This document shows, piece by piece, positions 1-6,306 of a DNA stretch of 10,724 bases; position 1 is the first letter of the stretch, and the number at the start of each line of letters is the position of its first letter. The notes under the pieces are model-generated. The model was not told the DNA's origin. It was given only the letters and a program-made list of their open reading frames with translations, and ran no database searches. The position numbers and the translations under genes were made by a program. Origin of the DNA: an uncultured Actinomycetes bacterium (lineage in GTDB: Bacteria; Actinomycetota; Thermoleophilia; Solirubrobacterales; Solirubrobacteraceae); contig CALAQT010000255.1 in the NCBI GenBank assembly GCA_937888775.1, positions 1 to 10,724 on the forward strand. The letters are read 5' to 3'.

Positions 1-457
1 CGGAGGCCGTCGCCGCGCGGAGGCGGCCCCCCGCGCGCGCCTGCGCGATCGCACTCACCCGGCCGACCAGGGCGCGGTAGATCAGCTCGTCGAGCCCTTC
101 GCCGGCCAGCTCGTCGACGACCAGCGCATCCGGCGCCAGCGCGAGCTCCTGGCCTCGGTGCAACGGGCCACGGTCGACCGCGCCGAGGTCGATCGGCCCG
201 AGGTCGATCGCCCCGACGCCGACCACGGTCTCGGCCGCCTCGACCAGCGCGGTGGCGCAGATCACGAGCCGCCTGCGGGGGTCACAACGCGCAAGCCGCG
301 CCAGCTCGAGCTCGGTGCAGGGCAGCCCGGATCGCGCGTACAGGTCAGCGATCGCGGGCAGATCACGTGAGCGGGCCAGCCGCAGGCAGACGAGCTCTCC
401 GCCAGGCAGCCGGTAGGAGTGGGCCAGCAGGGCCCCGGGATCAAAGCTTGAATTCAT
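1..457 (-). CDS. GNAT-like N-acetyltransferase-related protein, 3' end outside the window
   Basis: The leftward frame is open from an ATG at 457 to the window edge (152 codons, no stop). It is the only long frame here with high-GC codon use. The N-terminus contains VCLRLARSRDLPAIADLYAR, which resembles the first strand and helix of GNAT acetyltransferases (a beta strand ending in an Arg-x-x-Asp turn, then a helix). Two hydrophobic strands follow (RLVICATALVEA and ETVVGVGAIDL), then LVVDELAGEGLDELIYRALV at about residues 115-135, where GNATs carry the acetyl-CoA loop and following helix. The canonical R/Q-x-x-G-x-G/A loop is not clear, so catalysis is uncertain. A four-unit repeat lies between strands. 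AGGAAG abuts the ATG, too close for a good ribosome site, while a -10-like box lies 8-11 bp upstream. The GNAT call is fold-level inference; substrate unknown. Confidence 0.55.
   Translation of the reverse strand, partial: MNSSFDPGALLAHSYRLPGGELVCLRLARSRDLPAIADLYARSGLPCTELELARLARCDPRRRLVICATALVEAAETVVGVGAIDLGPIDLGAVDRGPLHRGQELALAPDALVVDELAGEGLDELIYRALVGRVSAIAQARAGGRLRAATAS
152..211 (-). repeat. 15-bp in-frame tandem repeat, four imperfect units
   Basis: Four consecutive 15-bp units (197-211, 182-196, 167-181, 152-166 in coding order) encode the pentads AIDLG, PIDLG, AVDRG and PLHRG. The first two units share a 12-bp identical core, CGAGGTCGATCG on the + strand. The others have diverged. Unit length keeps the frame open, so copy-number change would add or remove five residues in a loop between strands of the GNAT-like protein. 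Confidence 0.8.
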
Positions 458-468
458 CTTCCTACATG

Positions 469-497
469 ATAGTAGCTTCGACCCTCGGGCTCTGCAA
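469..497 (-). promoter_or_regulatory. Candidate sigma70-type promoter of the GNAT-like gene
   Basis: On the minus strand TTGCAG (497-492) and TACTAT (474-469) are separated by exactly 17 bp. They match the -35 and -10 consensus at 3/6 and 4/6. An overlapping alternative -10, TATCAT (471-466), ends 8 bp before the ATG. Either predicts a transcript with almost no 5' leader. Identification is by eye only. Confidence 0.4.
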
Positions 498-518
498 AAG
501 GCCTGTGAGCAGGGAAAT

Positions 519-528
519 ATTGATCAAT
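519..528. promoter_or_regulatory. 10-bp perfect palindrome in the divergent spacer
   Basis: ATTGATCAAT is a perfect palindrome in a locally AT-richer stretch between the two divergent genes. It could be an operator half-site or a chance palindrome. Nothing else identifies a binding protein. Confidence 0.25.
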
Positions 529-577
529 CAGATGTTCTTGTAGACGGATCTCGATTCTGGTGCTTATCCGGGGAATA

Positions 578-593
578 CCGGAGATCTCTCCGG
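578..593. promoter_or_regulatory. 16-bp dyad (7-bp arms) upstream of the PspC operon; possible operator
   Basis: CCGGAGA and TCTCCGG are perfect inverted arms with a 2-bp spacer (TC). The dyad ends 46 bp before the ATG at 640, a usual place for activator or repressor binding. NarL-family regulators bind short dyads as dimers and often control their own operon, and such a regulator is the third gene here, so autoregulation is a reasonable inference. A further CCGG at 568-571 adds partial symmetry. Confidence 0.35.
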
Positions 594-627
594 GCGATAA
601 CGACTAGCGCGGCCGGGCACCAGCGCG

Positions 628-633
628 GACAAT
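628..633 (+). promoter_or_regulatory. Candidate -10 box of the PspC operon, 6 bp before the ATG
   Basis: GACAAT matches TATAAT at 4/6 and ends 6 bp before the ATG at 640, predicting a transcript starting at or next to the start codon. No Shine-Dalgarno sequence is visible before this ATG, consistent with a leaderless message. No convincing -35 box is seen. Confidence 0.3.
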
Positions 634-639
634 CCCCTC

Positions 640-1710
640 ATGGCACAAAAGCCAATGCGGCCTCTGACTCGCAGCGAGTCAGGGAGATGGCTCGGGGGCG
701 TTTGCACCGGGCTGACCCGCGGACGTCGGAGCCATCCGGCCTGGATCCGGGCGGCGTTCGTCGCGTCGGCGCTGGTCGGCGGACTCGGGGTCCTGGTCTA
801 CCTTGCGTGCTGGTTGATCATCCCTCAGGAGGGCGAGCAGGAGGGCGAGCTCGGTTCGAGCTGGGTCGTGGTGCTGGCGCAGGCGTGCGCCGTCTGTGTC
901 GGCGTCGCGACGCTCGGCGCTCTCGGCGCCGCAGCGACGCTGTTCGGGTTCGGTTGGATCGTGGCGGCGCTCGCCGCGGCGGTACTGCTCGGTGTGCTCG
1001 GGTGCTGGCCACGGCTTGGTCCGGCTTGGGCGTTGCTGCCGATCGCCGCGCTCACGCTGCCGTCCATGGCCGTCGCGGCCAGCGGGCTGGCGCTCTCGCC
1101 GGATATCGGCCACGTGTCGGTCTCCCCGCGGGTGCTGAGCGCGACCGCGCGCGTAACCGTACGGGGCGGTCTGGGCACGACGCTCGTCGATCTTCGACAC
1201 ACCGCGCTGCCGGCGTCGGGCACGGTCGCGTTGCACGTGCAAGGCGGCATGCGGCGCACGATCGTCGCGCTCCCTGATGACCGTTGCGTGCACGTCGTGC
1301 TCAGCTACGACGTGCGGCCGTTCGTCGCGCAGGTGGCGGCGCAGCTGACCGGACAGCTGCCGTTCTCGCAGATCGTCGTGTTCGGCAACCTAATCGCTCG
1401 ACGCTCCGGAGCGATTGACTACGACGGCGGATCCACCCCTGGGCCGGTGCTGAGAATCGACTTCACATCGGCCGGCGGGAGCCTGTATGTCCGCGACTAT
1501 CCCAACTCGATCGACCCCGAGTTGCGACCTGACTGGCCGGGTTACCGAGTGTTTCCCGAGCCGCGTCCGAACACGACCGGGGTTCGCAAGCGCGCGGCGT
1601 CAGCGCTGATTCGGGCCTGGCGGGTGCGTCACGCCGAGCAGCTGAGCTCCCAGCGGCTGGTCGACGCGCTGATGCCCGGACCGTGCGCGGCGATTGGAGC
1701 GCACAGATGA
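640..1710 (+). CDS. PspC-domain membrane protein with LiaF/ToastRack-like C-terminal domain
   Basis: A 356-residue protein, first of a three-gene operon. Residues 7-63 form a PspC domain: a basic stretch with RWLGGVCTGL, then a long membrane segment (about 38-62) ending in CWLIIPQ, the family's characteristic close. Three more hydrophobic segments follow (about 75-95, 97-121, 128-150). From about 165 the chain is beta-rich, with GGLGTTLVDLRHTAL and a repeated Gly/Val pattern (VRGG, VQGGMRRTIVALP), like the C-terminal domain of LiaF and the ToastRack domains found with PspC. A basic tail (about 320-356) ends the protein. In PspC/LiaF systems such proteins sense or transmit envelope stress to a partner kinase. 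That role is inferred from domains and from the kinase and regulator genes downstream. The stop overlaps the kinase ATG as ATGA. Confidence 0.85.
   Translation: MAQKPMRPLTRSESGRWLGGVCTGLTRGRRSHPAWIRAAFVASALVGGLGVLVYLACWLIIPQEGEQEGELGSSWVVVLAQACAVCVGVATLGALGAAATLFGFGWIVAALAAAVLLGVLGCWPRLGPAWALLPIAALTLPSMAVAASGLALSPDIGHVSVSPRVLSATARVTVRGGLGTTLVDLRHTALPASGTVALHVQGGMRRTIVALPDDRCVHVVLSYDVRPFVAQVAAQLTGQLPFSQIVVFGNLIARRSGAIDYDGGSTPGPVLRIDFTSAGGSLYVRDYPNSIDPELRPDWPGYRVFPEPRPNTTGVRKRAASALIRAWRVRHAEQLSSQRLVDALMPGPCAAIGAHR
1696..1699 (+). promoter_or_regulatory. Shine-Dalgarno site that decides the kinase start
   Basis: GGAG lies 7 bp before the ATG at 1707, ideal spacing. An in-frame GTG at 1683 would add eight residues but has no such site. 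The ATG also gives the 4-bp stop/start overlap typical of translational coupling. Confidence 0.7.
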
Positions 1711-3018
1711 CCACCGGCCAGCTCACGGCAACCACGACCGGCGAGCTCACGGACTCCCGTTTACCCCGGCGCTTTGACAGGATGTGGCGGCTGACCGGTG
1801 CAGCGGGCGCACTCCAGCTGAGCGGGCTGGCGATCGTGTTGGCGGGAGGCTCCCTGGCGGTGCTGGCGGCTTTCACGGCCGCCGCCGGAGTGCTGCTCGG
1901 GGGGTACGCGCTGGGCCCGCGGGCGCTCTCCGCGGTGCGCCGCAGCCGCGGTTGGATCGTGTTCGCGATGCTGCTGCTGGCGGCGTCGCTCTGGGTGGCG
2001 GCCACGTTCGCGCAGATCGCCGCCACCAACCTTGGCCGGCCGCCCTACTTAGGGGCGCTGCCGCCTTTCTGGGCCCGGCCGCAGGTACCGTCGGTGGTCG
2101 GCCGCGTTCCGTTGCTGGCCGCGATTGCGCTCAGCGCCGCCGGCGGGCTGGTGCTGGTCGCCGACGCGGTGCGCGTGTGGCTGGGGTATGCGCCCCACCA
2201 GCGGGCGCCGTGGAAGCAGATGACCGAGCAGGCGCCCCGCTCGGGCGGGATCGCCTGGCGCGCTCTGGTCGGCGTGTTGCTGATCGGATGGGCAGCGTTT
2301 CTGGGGATCGGCCTCGCCGGCCAATACGTCACCGGCAACCACGGCTTGCAGGTAATCGTGCTGCTGGCGGTGGCGGCGGTGGCAGCGTTGGTGATCGGGA
2401 CGCCGGTGGCGATCGGCTCGCTGATGCGCGTGGACCGGGACAAGACCGGCAGCGAGCGCGAGCGTGAGCGCCAGCGCTTCGCCGCCCACCTGCACGACTC
2501 GGTCCTGCAGACGCTGGCCCTGGTGCAGCGACAGGCCCATGACCCGATCGCGGTCGCGCGCCTGGCGCGTCGCCAGGAGCACGCGCTGCGGGCCTGGATG
2601 GCCGGTGAGGCCGAACTGCTGAGCGAGACGCTGGTGGCGGCACTGCGCGACGTCGTCGGGATCGTCGAGGACGAGCACGACATCACGATCGAGCTCACCG
2701 CGATCGGTGACCGGCCGCTGGACGCCGCCGGCGAGTCGCTGGTCGCCGCCGCGCGCGAGGCACTTCGCAACGCCGCCCGCCATGCCGGCGGGGCGCGGGT
2801 GTTCGTGTTCCGAGATCTCCGCTGGCGGAGTGGAGGTGTTCGTCCGCGACGACGGACCCGGCTTTGATCCCGACGCGGTGCCGGCCGAGCGGCGCGGCAT
2901 CCGCGACGCGATCGTCGGGCGGATGGCGTCGGCCGGGGGCCAGGCCACCGTCGAGTCGGGCCACGGCGAGGGCACCGAGGTGGCGCTGCGCATCTACACC
3001 GGCAAGGCGGGGAGGTGA
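1707..3018 (+). CDS. NarL-type (HisKA_3) sensor histidine kinase, frameshifted in the ATPase domain
   Basis: The first frame runs from the ATG at 1707 to a stop at 2865-2867. It has five or six membrane segments in the first 240 residues, then a HisKA_3 dimerisation helix (about 248-275) with HLHDSVLQTL, where His263 is the likely phosphoacceptor, and the ATPase N box EALRNAARHAG (Asn355). Near 2808-2811 the homology moves to the next frame, which continues as EISAGG, then the G1 box DDGPGFDP and G2 box GHGEGTEV, to a stop at 3016-3018. The two frames together make one ordinary kinase of about 436 residues. Removing one base, or restoring two lost ones, reconnects them. As read, the product lacks the ATP-binding G boxes and cannot be an active kinase. 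Overlaps of 4 bp with both neighbours mark it as the middle gene of the operon and partner of the downstream regulator. Confidence 0.85.
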
Positions 3019-3686
3019 GCACGCCGCGGCTGCGCGTGGTCGTCGTCGACGATCACCAGTTGTTCCGCGCCAGAGTCAAGGCAGAGCTGCTCGCCCACTG
3101 CGACGTCGTCGGCCAGGCGGCCGGTCCCGCCGAGGCGATCGCGGTTATCGACGCGACGTCGCCCGACGTGGTACTGCTTGACGTTCACATTCCCGACGGT
3201 GGCGGCGTGGCGGTGCTGCGCACGCTGCCGGCGATGTCCCATCCGCCGGCCGTGCTGGCACTGTCGGTCTCCGACGCCGCCGAGGATGTCGTACCGATGA
3301 TCCGCGCCGGCGCGCTTGGCTACGTGACCAAGACGATCGCCACCGCCGAGCTGGTCGCCGCGATCAAACGCGTCGCCGCGAGAGACGCCTACTTCAGCCC
3401 GCGGCTGGCCGCGTTCGTCCTGCAGGAGTTCGCCGCGCCCGAGCCACCGAGGGCGCTGGACCCGAGCCTGGCGGCGCTGACATCGCGCGAGCGCGAGGTG
3501 CTGCATCACCTCGCGCGCGGGTACTCCTACAAGCAGATCGGTGTGCGGCTTGACATCGGCGCCCGAACCGTCGAGTCGCACGTCGGCGCGGTGCTGCGCA
3601 AGCTTCAGCTGAGCTCACGCCACGAGGTCGCCCACTGGGCCGCATCGCGCGGGCTGATCAACGACGATGAGTCTCACCAGCCGTGA
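3015..3686 (+). CDS. NarL/LuxR-family two-component response regulator
   Basis: A 223-residue cytoplasmic DNA-binding protein. The receiver domain (about 5-125) has the acidic pair Asp12-Asp13 in VVVVDDHQLF, phosphoacceptor Asp56 in LLDVHIPDGGG, Ser84 as switch residue and Lys106 in GYVTK. The LuxR-type helix-turn-helix is at about 155-215 (LTSREREVLHHLARGYSYKQ, then RTVESHVGAVLRKL). It starts at GTG 3015, forming GTGA with the kinase stop. The purine-rich GGGGAGG just before it is very close to the start, but later starts would remove the first receiver strand. It is the likely phosphorylation target of the upstream kinase. Target genes are unknown; the 578-593 dyad is one candidate site. 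Its stop lies one base from the convergent rarA stop. Confidence 0.93.
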   Translation: MSTPRLRVVVVDDHQLFRARVKAELLAHCDVVGQAAGPAEAIAVIDATSPDVVLLDVHIPDGGGVAVLRTLPAMSHPPAVLALSVSDAAEDVVPMIRAGALGYVTKTIATAELVAAIKRVAARDAYFSPRLAAFVLQEFAAPEPPRALDPSLAALTSREREVLHHLARGYSYKQIGVRLDIGARTVESHVGAVLRKLQLSSRHEVAHWAASRGLINDDESHQP

Positions 3687-3687
3687 C

Positions 3688-4992
3688 CTACTCGCTGACC
3701 ATCCCGCGGGCACGGCGGATCTCGGCCAAACGCTCGCGCAGCGCCGGCTCGGCGTCGTCAGGCACGTAGAAGCAGGCGCCGAGGGCGTCGGCCGGCATTA
3801 GCTCCTGGGGCGACAGGTGGCCCGGGCGCCGGTGGGGATTGTCGTACTCGCCATCGCCGCGGGTGGAGGAGCGCAGGTGCGGCGGCGGCGCCTCGGCGCC
3901 GTGTTCGCGGATCTGCTGCCGGGCGGCGAACACCGCGCGCTTGGCCGCATCGGACTTCGGGGCCAGCGACAGGTAGATCGACGCCTGGGCCAAGGCGAAC
4001 TGGCACTCGGGCAGACCGACGTGCTCGACCGCGGCCGCCGCCGCCGTGGCGACCGACAGTGCCTGGGGATCGGCGTTGCCGATGTCCTCGGACGCCAGCA
4101 CCACCATCCGGCGCACGATGAAGCGCGGATCCTCGCCTCCCTCCAGCATCACCGCCAGGTAGTAGAGGGAGGCGTCGGGGTCAGAGCCGCGCGTGGCCTT
4201 GATCCAGGCGGAGATCGTGTCGTAATGCTGATCGGCCTGCTTGTCGTAGCGCAGCGCGCGGCGCTGCAGTGCGTCCTGCGCCTGGGTAAGCGTCACCGGC
4301 TCATGCGCACCCGCAGCCTCGCAGGCGAGCTCCAGCCCGTTGAGCGCGGTGCGCGCATCGCCGCCCGAGCGCTCGGCCAGGAAAGCCAGCGCGTCCTTCT
4401 GCACCCGGCCCGGCTCCCCGCAGTAACCCCGCGCGACTGCGCGATCGAGTAGCACGCGGATCTGATCGGCGTCGAGCGGCTGGAGCTCGTAAACGTGCGT
4501 ACGGGAGATCAAGGCCGAGTTGACCTCGAAGTAGGGGTTCTCCGTGGTCGCCCCGATCAGCGTCAGCAGACCATCCTCGACTGCCGGCAGCAGCGCGTCC
4601 TGCTGGGCCTTGTTGAAGCGATGGATCTCGTCCAGGAAGAAGACGGTCCGGCTCCCGGTGCCGCGCAGCCGCTCACGCGCACGTCCGATCACCGCGCGGA
4701 CTTCGGCCCGCCCGGCCTCCACGGCGCTCTCCTCCTCCAGCGCCGCGCCCGACGCCGCCGCGATCAGCCGCGCGAGCGTCGTCTTGCCGCTGCCCGGCGG
4801 CCCGTGCAGGAGCATCGAATGGGGGTGTCCCTCCTCCACCGCCCGGCGCAACGCCGAGCCGGGCGCCAGCAGCTGCTCCTGACCCACCACATCGTTCAGC
4901 GTCTGCGGGCGCAGGCGCGTGGCCAGCGGCACCGACTCATCGGCCGCGTGGGTTGCGGCCGCGGCTTCCTCCTCACCGAAAAGGCGCTCCAT
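3688..4992 (-). CDS. rarA: Replication-associated recombination protein A (RarA/MgsA), AAA+ ATPase
   Basis: A 434-residue AAA+ ATPase of the RarA/MgsA/WRNIP1 family, related to clamp loaders and RuvB, which acts at stalled replication forks. Seen here: the opening [20 protein letters not shown], typical of the family; Walker [10 protein letters not shown] (64-72); Walker [10 protein letters not shown] (Asp121-Glu122); sensor 1 in LIGATTEN (about 145-152); and [10 protein letters not shown], a RarA signature. The C-terminal tetramerisation part includes [20 protein letters not shown], and the tail [20 protein letters not shown] keeps the position of the family's Tyr-x-x-Pro-His segment. Length is normal. 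The ATG at 4992 has no clear ribosome site, but CATACT lies 6 bp upstream. The gene follows hisN on the same strand after 62 bp, so part of its transcription may come from there. It converges on the response regulator. Confidence 0.95.
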   Translation of the reverse strand: MERLFGEEEAAAATHAADESVPLATRLRPQTLNDVVGQEQLLAPGSALRRAVEEGHPHSMLLHGPPGSGKTTLARLIAAASGAALEEESAVEAGRAEVRAVIGRARERLRGTGSRTVFFLDEIHRFNKAQQDALLPAVEDGLLTLIGATTENPYFEVNSALISRTHVYELQPLDADQIRVLLDRAVARGYCGEPGRVQKDALAFLAERSGGDARTALNGLELACEAAGAHEPVTLTQAQDALQRRALRYDKQADQHYDTISAWIKATRGSDPDASLYYLAVMLEGGEDPRFIVRRMVVLASEDIGNADPQALSVATAAAAAVEHVGLPECQFALAQASIYLSLAPKSDAAKRAVFAARQQIREHGAEAPPPHLRSSTRGDGEYDNPHRRPGHLSPQELMPADALGACFYVPDDAEPALRERLAEIRRARGMVSE

Positions 4993-4998
4993 GCCGGG

Positions 4999-5004
4999 AG
5001 TATG
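4999..5004 (-). promoter_or_regulatory. Candidate -10 box of rarA, 6 bp before the ATG
   Basis: On the minus strand CATACT matches TATAAT at 4/6 and ends 6 bp before the rarA ATG, the same spacing as at the pncB and PspC genes. TTGTGA (5032-5027) is -35-like but 22 bp away, too far for a standard promoter. Confidence 0.3.
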
Positions 5005-5054
5005 AGCTAGTACCGTGGATTCCGGATCACAACACTGGGACCCGTCGCGGGCCC

Positions 5055-5852
5055 TCAGCGGCCGATGATCGCCAGCGCAGCGTCGTGCAGCAGCCCGTTG
5101 CTGGCGATCACATCGCCGCCGCCGGCGGTCTCGCGTCCACCCAGATCGGTCAACCGCCCCCCGGCCTCGCGAACGATCACCAGCGAGGCGGCGAGATCCC
5201 AGAGCGAGACGACCGGATCGACGTCGACGTCGAGCGCGCCCTCAGCCACCAGCATGTAGCCCCAGAAGTCCCCAAAGCCGCGGCTGCGCCAGCAGCGGCG
5301 GGTTAGCTCGAGCATCGGCTCGCCGCGACCGGCCTCCTCCCATTCCTCCCATCCCGAGAGCCCCAGTTGCGCGTCGGCGAGCTCGCGGACACCGGACACC
5401 TCGATCCGCCTGGGCTCTGGCGAGGCGCCGAGCCCGTCGCTGACAAAGGCCCCTCCCCCCGCCGCACCCCACCAGCGGCGGTGCAGCGCCGGCGCCGAGA
5501 CGACTCCCACCGTGCCCCGGCCGTCCTCCTCCAACGCGATCAGCGTCGCCCAGACGGGAATCCCGCGGACGTAGTTCTTGGTCCCGTCGATCGGGTCAAG
5601 GATCCAGCGCCGCGTGCTGTCAGGCGCGGTCGAGACCCCGTACTCCTCGCCGATCACCGAGTCCGCCGGCCGCGCGATGGTCAGCTGTTCGCGCAGCGCG
5701 CGCTCGGTGTCGCGATCGGCCTCCGTGACTGGCGTCAGATCCGGCTTGGTCTCGACCACCAGATCATCAGCCCGGTAGCGCCGCAGGGTGATCATGTCGG
5801 CGAGGTCGGCCAGCTCGAGCGCGAGCGCCAGGTCGTCGGGGATCGCGGCCAT
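5055..5852 (-). CDS. hisN: Histidinol-phosphatase HisN-like, inositol monophosphatase family
   Basis: A 265-residue metal-dependent phosphatase. Family motifs in order: VIGEEYG (Glu69-Glu70), WILDPIDGTKNYVRG (84-97; Asp86 and Asp89 are metal ligands, Thr91 active site) and LWDLAASLVIVREAGG (Trp218-Asp219). The Tyr/Phe-x-Arg-Gly-x-Pro-x-Trp-x-x-x-Ile context after the DPIDGT box is typical of HisN histidinol-phosphate phosphatases and differs somewhat from SuhB, so histidine biosynthesis (histidinol phosphate to histidinol) is the best call. An inositol monophosphatase or another small phosphomonoesterase remains possible. The frame is open upstream to an ATG at 6059, but those 69 codons cover the three-copy repeat and do not look coding. 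The ATG at 5852, with AGGA 8 bp before it and a family-typical N-terminus, is preferred. No other his gene is nearby. Confidence 0.82.
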   Translation of the reverse strand: MAAIPDDLALALELADLADMITLRRYRADDLVVETKPDLTPVTEADRDTERALREQLTIARPADSVIGEEYGVSTAPDSTRRWILDPIDGTKNYVRGIPVWATLIALEEDGRGTVGVVSAPALHRRWWGAAGGGAFVSDGLGASPEPRRIEVSGVRELADAQLGLSGWEEWEEAGRGEPMLELTRRCWRSRGFGDFWGYMLVAEGALDVDVDPVVSLWDLAASLVIVREAGGRLTDLGGRETAGGGDVIASNGLLHDAALAIIGR

Positions 5853-5859
5853 CGACGGG

Positions 5860-5865
5860 ATCCTA
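5860..5865 (-). promoter_or_regulatory. TAGGAT: combined -10-like box and AGGA ribosome site of hisN
   Basis: On the minus strand TAGGAT ends 7 bp before the ATG at 5852. It can be read as a TANNNT -10 box for a leaderless message, or its AGGA as a Shine-Dalgarno site with 8-bp spacing. Either reading supports the ATG at 5852 over the one at 6059. Confidence 0.45.
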
Positions 5866-5976
5866 GAACTCGCGGCGAAATCACCCTCCGTGCGGGCGAG
5901 AAACGGCGCTGCTGAGAGGGCGCGCTTGAGGGCGGCCTGCTTGGCGTCGATGCTTGCCGGGCTCGGCAGGGTGGAT

Positions 5977-6089
5977 CCGGACAACTTCGCACTCGTGCGT
6001 GGCGAAACGGCGGTTGGGGAGTTGACGCTGACCATCGCGGCCAAACTCGCACTCGTCATTTGGGCGTGGACGAGTGCGAAGTTGTCCGG
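5977..6089. repeat. Three copies of an 18-bp motif, two forming a perfect 20-bp inverted repeat
   Basis: CCGGACAACTTCGCACTCGT at 5977-5996 is repeated exactly in inverse orientation at 6070-6089 (20/20 bp, 73 bp between). A third, direct copy at 6039-6056 matches 15 of 18 positions of the core (5979-5996). The direct copies start 60 bp apart. The inverted copy can pair either with the first copy (20-bp stem) or with the middle copy (11-bp stem, 6047-6057 with 6069-6079, 11-nt loop), so the two hairpins exclude each other. The 20-bp perfect match is far beyond chance. Function unknown: operator array, REP-like dispersed element or remnant of a small mobile element are all possible. Confidence 0.8.
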
Positions 6090-6291
6090 CTGCTAACGGG
6101 GCCCGCGCCGCGAGTCCGTCGACGGTCACGACTCCCGCCGGCGGCCAGAGGCGCTTTCCCTCTCACTGGCGCCGTTGGCTTTCGGGCCTTGGTTGCCGAT
6201 GCCAAGGCCACTCCCGCCGGCACGTCCGTCCCCGAGTCCCTCGTCGGCGTCGTTGGGCTCCGCGATCGCGGGCCTCGTCGCCCGGTGCGGG

Positions 6292-6297
6292 TAGGCT
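6292..6297 (+). promoter_or_regulatory. Candidate -10 box of the M20 hydrolase gene
   Basis: TAGGCT fits the TANNNT -10 pattern common in actinomycetes and ends 9 bp before the ATG at 6307, predicting a leader of zero to three bases. The GGGG at 6303-6306 touches the ATG and is too close to act as a ribosome site. No -35 box is seen. Confidence 0.45.
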
Positions 6298-6306
6298 CAC
6301 CTGGGG

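Larger units (their letters stand above)
5853..6306. other. 454-bp gene-free divergent spacer between hisN and the M20 hydrolase
   Basis: Short open frames cross this spacer on both strands but none has a recognisable protein, a good ribosome site or consistent codon use. It holds start-proximal boxes for the genes on each side (5860-5865 and 6292-6297) and the three-copy motif at 5977-6089. I see nothing identifiable in 6090-6290. Confidence 0.6.

Noticed and set aside
687..1277. A 196-codon + strand frame inside the PspC gene
   Set aside because: It is an Arg/Ala-rich alternative frame of the PspC gene, whose own frame has membrane helices and a recognisable domain.
1683..1706. GTG at 1683 as the kinase start
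   Set aside because: It lacks a ribosome site, while the ATG at 1707 has GGAG at 7 bp and the ATGA overlap with the preceding stop.
2800..2830. Programmed ribosomal frameshifting in the kinase
   Set aside because: There is no slippery heptamer, no homopolymer run and no obvious downstream pseudoknot. The short C-C at 2810-2811 is better explained by a mutation or sequence error.
5853..6059. 69-codon upstream extension of hisN to an ATG at 6059
   Set aside because: The added residues do not belong to the family, cover the middle repeat copy, and lack a ribosome site. The ATG at 5852 has AGGA/TAGGAT just upstream and gives the usual length.
5977..6089. CRISPR array or IS terminal repeats
   Set aside because: There are only three copies, one inverted, with unequal spacing, and no cas gene or transposase frame between or near them.
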